Of a stretch of DNA of 5,156 bases, positions 1-5,156 are shown in pieces. Within the stretch, counting starts at the first letter, position 1; every line of letters starts with the position of its first letter. The stretch comes from Bacteroidales bacterium (GTDB taxonomy: Bacteria; Bacteroidota; Bacteroidia; Bacteroidales; Tenuifilaceae), in assembly GCA_020636845.1 (NCBI GenBank), contig JACJXD010000016.1, forward strand, positions 1 through 5,156, in the 5' to 3' direction. Below the pieces are notes generated by a model, which saw only the letters and a program-made list of their open reading frames with translations, did not search any database and was not told where the DNA came from. Both the position numbers and the translations under genes were made by a program.

Positions 1-602
1 AGGCTCTTAATACCTTCTATAATCATTCCCGTTCCGATTATGCTAATTATAAGCCCCATTATTTTACCGATTACGGCAATCATATTCTGTCCTATTTTTT
101 CAACAATTTTATCGCTTAAAGTAAATGCTACGAACGTTAAAAACGACATTAATGCAAAATTTATAATTACAATACAGATATGAATAAAATTTCCGCTTGA
201 TACAAAATTCATAGCAGTAACAATTGTTCCCGGCCCTGCAAGTATGGGAATAGCCAGTGGCGAAATTGCAATGGATTCTTGTTCCACTTCTTTATTTGTA
301 CTATGAAATTTCGATTTTTGTGACATTAACATTTCAAAACCAACATAAAAAATTAGCACTCCTCCCGTTATTTTAAATGCAGGTATGGTAATGCTGAAAA
401 TTTCAAATATGTATTTACCTAGTATTACAAATATTAGCACTATAATAAATGCGGTAAATGTTGATGTTTTGGCTATTTGACGTTTGGTTTTTTCATTTTT
501 ATCTTTTACGAGTCCCAGAAAGATAGGGGTATTTGCAATTGGATTCATAATTGCAAAGAAGCCTGTAAAAACAGTAAACGCGTACATTATATATTCTTTC
601 AT
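1..602 (-). CDS. MarC family integral membrane protein (partial, C-terminus off the left edge)
   Basis: An open frame read leftward from ATG at 602-600 gives 200 complete codons with no stop before the window edge. The product is very hydrophobic, with about six membrane segments by eye (roughly residues 5-31, 46-69, 73-93, 113-134, 139-162 and 175-198). Family signatures are MNPIANTPIF at residues 19-28, GGVLIFYVGFEM at 80-91, and PLAIPILAGPGTI at 115-127, the typical MarC Asn-Pro and Pro...Ala-Gly-Pro-Gly elements. A hydrophilic, charged loop spans about 94-110. MarC proteins are usually just over 200 residues, so only a few C-terminal residues should be missing. Met1 is preferred; Met6 is an alternative. 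No Shine-Dalgarno is visible. The family was named after a multiple-antibiotic-resistance locus, but that role was not upheld in E. coli and the function is unknown. It lies 214 bases downstream of the hydrolase gene on the same strand and probably has its own promoter. Confidence 0.88.
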   Translation of the reverse strand, partial: MKEYIMYAFTVFTGFFAIMNPIANTPIFLGLVKDKNEKTKRQIAKTSTFTAFIIVLIFVILGKYIFEIFSITIPAFKITGGVLIFYVGFEMLMSQKSKFHSTNKEVEQESIAISPLAIPILAGPGTIVTAMNFVSSGNFIHICIVIINFALMSFLTFVAFTLSDKIVEKIGQNMIAVIGKIMGLIISIIGTGMIIEGIKS

Positions 603-816
603 GCTTTAGCAGTTAGATAGTTTCCCAATATCAAATTATAGTGTAAGTTGATGCTTAAAATTAAATGGTTAAGTTTACGAAGATTGCTATAAAGTTTATG
701 GATATTTTACTCTACAGTTAATTTACTTTATTAAAGGTTTAAGTTGGCATTCGTTTTTTGGGAAACATGTTCGACATAGTTTTTTGAGTGTTTAACCAAT
801 CCCTAGAATATTTTAA
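603..816 (-). promoter_or_regulatory. Intergenic region upstream of the MarC gene, weak promoter candidate
   Basis: This 214-base AT-rich gap separates the end of the hydrolase gene from the MarC start, both leftward. On the minus strand, TATAATTTG (632-640) sits 29 bases before the MarC ATG. It resembles the Bacteroidota -7 element TAnnTTTG but has one extra spacer base and no good TTTG partner upstream, so the call is weak. No GC-rich hairpin followed by a T-run was found after the hydrolase stop. The only inverted repeats seen are AACATGTT (764-771) and CTTTA-T-TAAAG (727-737), both short enough to be chance. No open reading frame or RNA gene is evident. Confidence 0.25.
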
Positions 817-1578
817 TTATATATCAAGAGTAAGTCCGTCGTAGGCAAGCATTACATTATCGGGTAAGTCTTTTTGTACATCTTCGTATAATCCCATTTG
901 GTGTCCTATATGGGTTATAAATGCTTTGCGCGGGCTTAACTCCTCAATTATTTTCAATGCTTCGGGAAGCGAGAAGTGCGAAATGTGCTTTTGCATACGA
1001 AGCGCATTAATAACGAGGTATTTTGTTCCCATTATTTTTTCCTTTTCTTCCTCGGAAATAAAGTTGGCATCGGTAATATAGGTAAAATCTTCGATTCGGA
1101 AACCGTAAACGGGCAACTTGTAATGCAACACTCTAATGGGAGTAATTTTTATATCGAAAATGTTAAAGGGATAACCGTCTATTGGATGTAGGTTAAATTC
1201 AGGTACACCGGGATACTTCTGTTCCGCAAAAACGTAATCGTAATCTTTTCTAAGCGCTTTTAACACCCGGGGTTCGCCCCAAATATCCATTGGCCGTTTA
1301 TTAATCCAGTTGTATGCTCTAACATCATCCAATCCCGCTATATGATCCTTATGCTCGTGCGTAATTAGTATTGCACTCAAATCAGTTACATTTTCTCTAA
1401 GCATCTGCTGTCGAAAATCCGGTCCCGCATCTATGGAGAATGTTATTCCCTTATGTTCTATTAAGACTGATGTCCTGAGCCGTTTATCGCGACTATCGGT
1501 AGATTTGCATACCGGACAAGGACATGCAATAACTGGAACACCCTGAGAAGTTCCCGTGCCTAAAAAAGTTACTCTCAC
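817..1578 (-). CDS. PhnP-like MBL-fold metallohydrolase (probable phosphodiesterase)
   Basis: The 253-residue product is a soluble metallo-beta-lactamase-fold hydrolase of the PhnP type (COG1235). The metal motif THEHKDH gives H74, H76, D78 and H79; H152 (VLHYK), D170 (TYITDAN) and H223 (THIGH) complete a two-metal site. C19, C21 and C24 (CPCPVC) with H226 match the extra structural zinc site of E. coli PhnP, and H201 lies where PhnP has another active-site histidine. The start LGTGTSQGVP aligns with PhnP's TGTGGAQGVP. PhnP hydrolyses 5-phosphoribosyl 1,2-cyclic phosphate in phosphonate breakdown, but no phn genes are visible, so the substrate is open and no symbol is given. The start is GTG at 1578-1576; it overlaps the transporter stop as GTGA and is preceded by AAAGG seven bases away. 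The next in-frame methionine is too far in to keep the fold. It is likely translationally coupled to the transporter. Confidence 0.88.
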   Translation of the reverse strand: MRVTFLGTGTSQGVPVIACPCPVCKSTDSRDKRLRTSVLIEHKGITFSIDAGPDFRQQMLRENVTDLSAILITHEHKDHIAGLDDVRAYNWINKRPMDIWGEPRVLKALRKDYDYVFAEQKYPGVPEFNLHPIDGYPFNIFDIKITPIRVLHYKLPVYGFRIEDFTYITDANFISEEEKEKIMGTKYLVINALRMQKHISHFSLPEALKIIEELSPRKAFITHIGHQMGLYEDVQKDLPDNVMLAYDGLTLDI

Positions 1579-2492
1579 TTTGTTACCTTTGCTTTAATCG
1601 ATAAAAATATTAAATATATAAGTACAACTACTGCAAAAACTGCCGATGGAATTGCTGCCTCTTTTCCAAAAAGCGTAATGGCTGTAAAAACCGAAAAGCC
1701 TGAACTCTTAATGCCTACCAACATTGTTTGGGTAAGTAGTTCTGGTTGGTTGGTTTTCAGTTTAGTGCCTATGTAGTTAACCAAATGGCCTAATCCAAAA
1801 ATTGTAACAAGAATAACCAGTCCAACTTTGAGTAAAATATTGGGAGATGAAAAAAATACTTCCCGGTTAAGGCCAACTGCAATAAATATTAGCAATGCAA
1901 ATCCGTAATCCACAACTTTACCTCTAATTGGGACTATAAAACGGGTGTAAATTTTTTTCCAGAGTAATAATCTCGAAATAATTAAAGGAACTACAACGAG
2001 TTGGAGCATCATTATAAATAAATCCGTTGAGTTGACTCCTGTAGTAGATGCAAAAATGCGGACAAAAATCGGTGCTATAAAAATTGATGCTAAAAATGCG
2101 CTAACAACCGATATTATTGCGTATATCGCATCGCCTTTAAGAATATACGAGAATGGAATTATGGCCACGCCTGGCGGAGCCGCGGCAATTACTACAAAAC
2201 CGTAAAAAAGTTCGGGTGTAGGCATCAACCACCATGCCAACACGAGTATAACTGCTGTAAATAGTATGTAGTTGAGAAGTATTCCTGCCAGTATTGGTTT
2301 ATAAATATGTTTATAATCTCTTAAATGTGAAGTTTGAATTCCAGTCATGGAGAATGTCATGGTTAATGCTAATGCAGGAAATGCCAAAAATTTAATATGG
2401 GCGGCATTATCGCCAATAGCAATGCCTGCAACAACGGCTAAAACCAGAATTGCATTTCGATTTAGTATGATCTGCTTTATTTTGTTAAACAT
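1575..2492 (-). CDS. BASS-fold membrane transporter (bile acid:sodium symporter superfamily), atypical sodium sites
   Basis: The 305-residue product has about nine or ten membrane segments (by eye near 13-27, 35-52, 66-90, 95-113, 121-147, 156-177, 193-209, 217-242, 255-275 and 279-298). The segment from P106 to P141 (PPGVAIIPFSYILKGD onward) aligns without gaps to the PGGTASNVMTYLARGN crossover helix of Neisseria ASBT, recalled from memory. LVGIKSSGFS at 258-267 matches its EVGMQNSGLA. This supports the BASS fold, in which crossing helices in two repeats form the transport site. However, I111, I112, A125 and V129 stand where ASBT has sodium ligands S114, N115, S128 and T132, and L258 and K262 replace E260 and Q264. 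Sodium coupling is therefore doubtful. The substrate is unknown; superfamily members carry bile acids, pantoate, pyruvate, arsenite and others. The ATG at 2492 is preceded by AAAGG eight bases away. The stop TGA overlaps the hydrolase GTG, making a two-gene operon. Confidence 0.8.
   Translation of the reverse strand: MFNKIKQIILNRNAILVLAVVAGIAIGDNAAHIKFLAFPALALTMTFSMTGIQTSHLRDYKHIYKPILAGILLNYILFTAVILVLAWWLMPTPELFYGFVVIAAAPPGVAIIPFSYILKGDAIYAIISVVSAFLASIFIAPIFVRIFASTTGVNSTDLFIMMLQLVVVPLIISRLLLWKKIYTRFIVPIRGKVVDYGFALLIFIAVGLNREVFFSSPNILLKVGLVILVTIFGLGHLVNYIGTKLKTNQPELLTQTMLVGIKSSGFSVFTAITLFGKEAAIPSAVFAVVVLIYLIFLSIKAKVTK
1586..1590 (-). promoter_or_regulatory. Putative ribosome binding site for the MBL hydrolase
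   Basis: Minus-strand AAAGG lies seven bases before the GTG start, inside the 3' end of the transporter gene. It sits in the string CAAAGGTAA, which also occurs just before the transporter's own start (2499-2507). The repeat at both starts supports a role in initiation, although it is only a partial Shine-Dalgarno match and this lineage usually makes little use of one. Confidence 0.35.
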
Positions 2493-2506
2493 TCAACTTA
2501 CCTTTG
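2476..2506 (+). promoter_or_regulatory. Candidate Bacteroidota-type promoter for the RsmI-like methylase
   Basis: TACCTTTG (2499-2506) is an exact match to the -7 consensus TAnnTTTG. TTTA (2476-2479), one base off the TTTG -33 box, lies 19 bases upstream, the expected spacing. A transcript would start near 2512-2514, giving a leader of about 30 bases before the ATG at 2542. The -33 part lies within the first codons of the divergent transporter gene. The -7 bases also form the CAAAGGTA that may be that gene's ribosome binding site on the other strand, which lowers confidence. Confidence 0.4.
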
Positions 2507-2507
2507 A
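2503..2507 (-). promoter_or_regulatory. Putative ribosome binding site for the BASS transporter
   Basis: Revising the strand view of this short stretch, minus-strand CAAAGG reads leftward toward the ATG, with TAAGTTGA between AAAGG and the start. The identical CAAAGGTAA precedes the downstream hydrolase start. The same bases read on the plus strand form TACCTTTG, the candidate -7 element of the divergent gene, so one or both interpretations may be right. Confidence 0.35.
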
Positions 2508-2519
2508 CGGAAATTTCAG

Positions 2520-2527
2520 TAAATATA
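2520..2527 (-). promoter_or_regulatory. Candidate -7 element for the transporter-hydrolase operon
   Basis: On the minus strand TATATTTA matches the Bacteroidota -7 consensus TAnnTTTG at all but the last base, 27 bases before the transporter ATG. No convincing TTTG -33 box lies 19-21 bases upstream, where the divergent gene's start codon region sits. It is the best candidate in the 49-base divergent gap, but weak. Confidence 0.28.
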
Positions 2528-2541
2528 GAAATATTGATTGA

Positions 2542-3261
2542 ATGAACCGCACGGCGAAAGGTAATCTGTACTTAATTCCAACTACAATTGGAACCGAAAA
2601 ATGGGAATCGGTTATTCCTCACGATGTTATTGAAATAACCAGGAGTTTGAATTGTTTTGTAGTGGAAGAGTTGCGAACTGCCCGTCGGTACCTTTCTCGA
2701 ATTGGCGTGCATACTCCGATAGATGAAATTACCTTTTTTACGTTAAACGAACATACGAATCCTGTAGAGGTGGAGAGTATGATGAAGCCGTTGCTTGGAG
2801 GTGTTGATGTAGGGCTAATATCGGAAGCGGGAATGCCCGCCATTGCCGATCCGGGCTCGTTGCTTGTTGCTGCGGCGCATTTAAAAGGGATTAAAATAAT
2901 TCCGTTGGTTGGACCAAATTCAATAGTGCTTACGCTTATGGCAAGTGGGTTAAACGGGCAAAATTTTGCCTTTGTGGGATATTTGCCCGTAAAACCACAG
3001 GAGCGTAAAAACAGGCTTCGTCAGTTGGAGAATCGTTCAAGAACGGAAAATCAAACGCAACTTTTTATTGAGGCTCCATATCGAAACTTAAAGTTGTTTC
3101 AGGATATATTGAGCGCCTGCTCCAACGCTACTCTTCTAACCATTGGTTCCGAACTTACCACTCCCGAGGAGTTTATTGCAACCAAATCCATTGCAGACTG
3201 GAAAAAATCACCTGAACCTTCAATCCATAAAAAGAATACGGTATTTGCTATCTTGGGTTGA
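2542..3261 (+). CDS. Short RsmI-like SAM-dependent methylase (tetrapyrrole methylase fold)
   Basis: The 239-residue product belongs to the tetrapyrrole methylase fold (PF00590), closest to RsmI (COG0313), which 2'-O-methylates C1402 of 16S rRNA using S-adenosylmethionine. Landmarks are GNLYLIPTTIG (7-17), EELRTARRYLSRIG (42-55), SEAGMPAIADPG (94-105), PLVGPNS (121-127), FVGYLPVKPQER (144-155) and a final VFAILG (234-239). These match RsmI's GQLYIVPTPIG, AEDTRHT, SDAGTPLINDPG, PLPGP, FLP and VLIVEG in order. It ends where RsmI's methylase core ends, so the C-terminal domain of about 45 residues is absent (E. coli RsmI has 286). The first nucleotide-site motif is also altered: PTTIGTEKW instead of PTPIGNLAD. 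It is probably a separate RsmI-like subfamily that may not act on C1402; a true RsmI may be elsewhere in the genome. ATG at 2542 is the natural start and no Shine-Dalgarno is seen. It is transcribed divergently from the transporter, 49 bases away. Confidence 0.85.
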   Translation: MNRTAKGNLYLIPTTIGTEKWESVIPHDVIEITRSLNCFVVEELRTARRYLSRIGVHTPIDEITFFTLNEHTNPVEVESMMKPLLGGVDVGLISEAGMPAIADPGSLLVAAAHLKGIKIIPLVGPNSIVLTLMASGLNGQNFAFVGYLPVKPQERKNRLRQLENRSRTENQTQLFIEAPYRNLKLFQDILSACSNATLLTIGSELTTPEEFIATKSIADWKKSPEPSIHKKNTVFAILG

Positions 3262-3427
3262 AAACTTTTGGGTTAAGGGAAGTTAAATATTGACAAAACT
3301 GCTTAATAACATCTTGTAACATACCAATTCTGCAAGGAAATCAGCAACAAAATGGCTTACTTCGCCGTATTTTATTTTACATGTTAACAAACTAACAATC
3401 GTAAGTGTAACTATAAAAACATACACC
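3262..3427 (+). promoter_or_regulatory. Intergenic leader of the carboxyltransferase gene
   Basis: This 166-base AT-rich gap separates two rightward genes and should hold the carboxyltransferase promoter. No exact TAnnTTTG element was found; TATTTTAT (3368-3375) is only a partial match. The palindrome TGTTAACA (3382-3389) and a TAACAA repeat at 3385-3390 and 3393-3398 lie about 30-45 bases before the start codon and could be a protein binding site, though they are short. The last bases before the start are A-rich (CTATAAAAACATACACC), with no Shine-Dalgarno. No terminator hairpin with a T-run was seen after the methylase stop. Confidence 0.25.
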
Positions 3428-5125
3428 TTGAAAAGAAAATTATTAATACGTGATGTAACGCTGAGGGATGGACAGCAATCGTTGTTTGCTACAAGAATGA
3501 CTCAGGCACAGGTCGATAGCGTATTGCCCCATTACCGGGATGCCGGTTTTTACGCAATGGAAGTTTGGGGCGGAGCCGTTCCCGATTCGGTAATGCGTTA
3601 CTTAAACGAAGATCCATGGCAAAGGTTAGAAACCATAAAAGCGGCAATTGGCGATGCATCGAAGTTAACAGCTCTCTCTCGCGGGCGAAATTTATTTGGG
3701 TATAATCCTTATCCCGAAGAGGTTATCGAAGGTTTTAACAGAAACGCTGTAAAATCGGGGATTTCCATAATGCGAATTTTCGATGCGCTGAACGATACCA
3801 ATAACATTCGCAGCACTATTAAGTATGTTAAGGAGAATGGAGGAATTGCCGACTGCACTGTTTGCTACACTGTAGATCCAAAGTTTAGCCGTAAGGAGCG
3901 TATTATGGGCATGTTAAGTGGAAAAACACTGCCTCGTCACATTTTTACAGAACAATACTTCCTTAAAAAGGCCAAAGAGTTGGAGGCTATGGGAGCCGAT
4001 ATGATTACCCTGAAAGATATGGCCGGATTGGTTACTCCCGAGTACTCTGCAAGAATTATTTCGGCATTGAAGCAGGAGTTGAACATTCCTGTCGATTTTC
4101 ATACGCATTGTACGCCGGGATATGGCTTAGCATCAACGTTAACGGCCATTGTAAATGGGGTTGATATTGTTGATACGGCTATATGGAATTTTTCCGAAGG
4201 ACCTGCAGCGCCGGCTTTCGAACTTATTCAGATTTTCTGCGATAAGTTGGGCATTGATACCGGAATAAACCTGAAAGCGGTTGCGGCCATTAACAAGGAA
4301 CTCCTTCAAATTAGGAAAGAACTTAAAAGTTTTGATAACTACGTTTTACCAACGGAGTTTGATATTACCAACTATTCGCTTCCTGCTCGTATCGATAATT
4401 TCTTTGAACAGGCCATTCTATTTGCCCAATCGGGTAAGTTCGAGGCGTTGCTCGATACTTGTCAGGCCATTGAGCGTTACTTTAACTTCCCGGAACCTAA
4501 CGAAAATGTTAAAAGTGCCGAAATTCCGGGTGGAATGTACACTAATATGTTGGCTCAGTTGAAGCAGTTAAAGTTAGAAAAGTTATTGCCCCGCGTGTTG
4601 GAAATAATTCCATCCGTTAGGGTCGATGCCGGTTGTCCACCGTTGGTAACACCTACAAGTCAAATTGTAGGGGCTCAGGCCGTTAACTGTGCCATTGACG
4701 AAAGTAAGAGCCAGCCTTTCTATACGAATAAATCAATTCAGTTTGTAAATTTGGTTAAGGGGGGTTACGGTAAAACTCCGTTGCCCGTATCGCCTGAGTT
4801 TAGGTTGAAGATAGCCGGAGTGGAGGAGGAAACGCCTTACGATACATCGAACTATGAGAAACAGCCCAACCCTTCGTTCCCTGAATATGGCGAAAATGTG
4901 AAGTTGGCTTCCAACGAAAAGGAAGAGTTGCTTTTAGAGTTATTTCCTACCGTAGCGGGAAAATACTTACACGATAAGGTAACGGGTCACTACGAGGCAA
5001 TTAAACTTAAACAACTCGAAGAGGAGCAGCGTAAAATAAACGAGGAAAAGCAGAAGTATGATGCAATGAGCGAAACGGAACGTATGGATCGTTTAAAGGA
5101 GGGTTTAGAAGATTATTACGGTTAG
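3428..5125 (+). CDS. Carboxyltransferase subunit (pyruvate carboxylase B / oxaloacetate decarboxylase alpha / transcarboxylase 5S family), no biotinyl domain
   Basis: The 565-residue product carries the enzyme core that moves CO2 between carboxybiotin and a 2-oxoacid (pyruvate/oxaloacetate). The TIM-barrel (about 4-290) has the metal ligands expected from transcarboxylase 5S: D14 in LRDGQQS, the carbamylated lysine K196 in TLKDMAG, and H225 and H227 in DFHTHCTPG. The conserved carboxylase domain (about 310-510) includes PGGMYTNMLAQL (367-378) and VTPTSQIVGAQAVN (407-420). The end (about 522-565) is a charged, probably helical tail ending EDYYG. There is no MKM biotin site, so a separate biotin carrier is needed. 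Partners would decide whether this is pyruvate carboxylase, a sodium-pumping decarboxylase or a transcarboxylase. The start is TTG at 3428: the frame is open upstream to a TAA at 3317 without any ATG or GTG, and the first internal ATG (Met24) would remove ligand D14. Tandem stops TAG-TAA end the gene. Confidence 0.9.
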   Translation: MKRKLLIRDVTLRDGQQSLFATRMTQAQVDSVLPHYRDAGFYAMEVWGGAVPDSVMRYLNEDPWQRLETIKAAIGDASKLTALSRGRNLFGYNPYPEEVIEGFNRNAVKSGISIMRIFDALNDTNNIRSTIKYVKENGGIADCTVCYTVDPKFSRKERIMGMLSGKTLPRHIFTEQYFLKKAKELEAMGADMITLKDMAGLVTPEYSARIISALKQELNIPVDFHTHCTPGYGLASTLTAIVNGVDIVDTAIWNFSEGPAAPAFELIQIFCDKLGIDTGINLKAVAAINKELLQIRKELKSFDNYVLPTEFDITNYSLPARIDNFFEQAILFAQSGKFEALLDTCQAIERYFNFPEPNENVKSAEIPGGMYTNMLAQLKQLKLEKLLPRVLEIIPSVRVDAGCPPLVTPTSQIVGAQAVNCAIDESKSQPFYTNKSIQFVNLVKGGYGKTPLPVSPEFRLKIAGVEEETPYDTSNYEKQPNPSFPEYGENVKLASNEKEELLLELFPTVAGKYLHDKVTGHYEAIKLKQLEEEQRKINEEKQKYDAMSETERMDRLKEGLEDYYG

Positions 5126-5156
5126 TAAATTCAAAATTAAAAATATAAAAGGGGCG

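Noticed and set aside
764..771. Palindrome AACATGTT in the gap after the hydrolase gene as a terminator
   Set aside because: The stem is four base pairs without a loop and is not followed by a T-run in the transcript.
976..1191. Rightward 71-codon open frame inside the hydrolase gene
   Set aside because: It is antisense to a gene with complete catalytic motifs, has no recognisable domain, and is explained as a shadow frame.
817..1578. Naming the hydrolase phnP and inferring a phosphonate pathway
   Set aside because: No phosphonate genes are visible and PhnP-like proteins are widespread in genomes without that pathway, so only the family is claimed.
2347..2541. Rightward 64-codon open frame ending at the methylase start
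   Set aside because: It is antisense to the transporter's N-terminal half, low in complexity (Ala/Asn-rich), and has no family match I can recognise.
2619..2843. Leftward 74-codon open frame inside the methylase gene
   Set aside because: It is antisense to the conserved methylase core, with no domain or start signal.
3290..3295. TTGACA, an E. coli-type -35 box, in the gap before the carboxyltransferase
   Set aside because: No TATAAT-like element lies at 16-18 bases, and the primary sigma factor of Bacteroidota recognises a different consensus.
3914..4108. Leftward 64-codon open frame inside the carboxyltransferase gene
   Set aside because: It is antisense to the metal-binding part of a well-conserved enzyme, with no independent support.
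4281..4562. Rightward 93-codon open frame in another frame of the carboxyltransferase
   Set aside because: It overlaps the conserved carboxylase domain and its translation resembles no known protein.
1..5156. Mobile element, CRISPR array, tRNA, rRNA or defence island
   Set aside because: No transposase or integrase, no regularly spaced repeats and no RNA gene features were found on either strand; base composition looks uniform across the genes.

Overview
The window is an ordinary-looking chromosomal segment that most likely comes from a member of the Bacteroidota, probably Bacteroidales or a relative. The reasons are AT-rich intergenic DNA, mostly weak or absent Shine-Dalgarno signals, candidate promoter elements of the TAnnTTTG type, and protein sequences of the kind found in that phylum (an RsmI-like short methylase and a carboxyltransferase beginning RDVTLRDGQQS). 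The lineage is inferred from sequence character, not from a marker gene.

Layout: three genes run leftward and two run rightward from a divergent point near position 2500. Leftward, a BASS-fold (bile acid:sodium symporter superfamily) membrane transporter at 1575-2492 is followed, with a 4-base GTGA overlap, by a PhnP-like metallo-beta-lactamase-fold hydrolase at 817-1578. These two form a clear operon. After a 214-base gap comes a MarC-family membrane protein (1-602), whose C-terminus runs off the left edge. Rightward, a short RsmI-like SAM-dependent methylase (2542-3261) starts only 49 bases from the transporter. After a 166-base gap comes a 565-residue carboxyltransferase subunit of the pyruvate carboxylase / oxaloacetate decarboxylase / transcarboxylase 5S family (3428-5125). 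It starts at TTG and has no biotinyl domain.

Working together: only the transporter-hydrolase pair is tied by overlap, suggesting co-expression and perhaps a shared substrate, but nothing here identifies that substrate. The carboxyltransferase needs partners (biotin carrier, and either a biotin carboxylase or a membrane decarboxylase) that are not in the window and may lie just to the right. No RNA genes, mobile elements, CRISPR arrays or long repeats were seen.

The most interesting point is in the BASS transporter. In an ungapped comparison from memory with the Neisseria ASBT protein, the residues that bind sodium are nearly all replaced by hydrophobic residues, and a lysine sits where a sodium-site glutamine would be. 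I see no convincing new multi-gene system.
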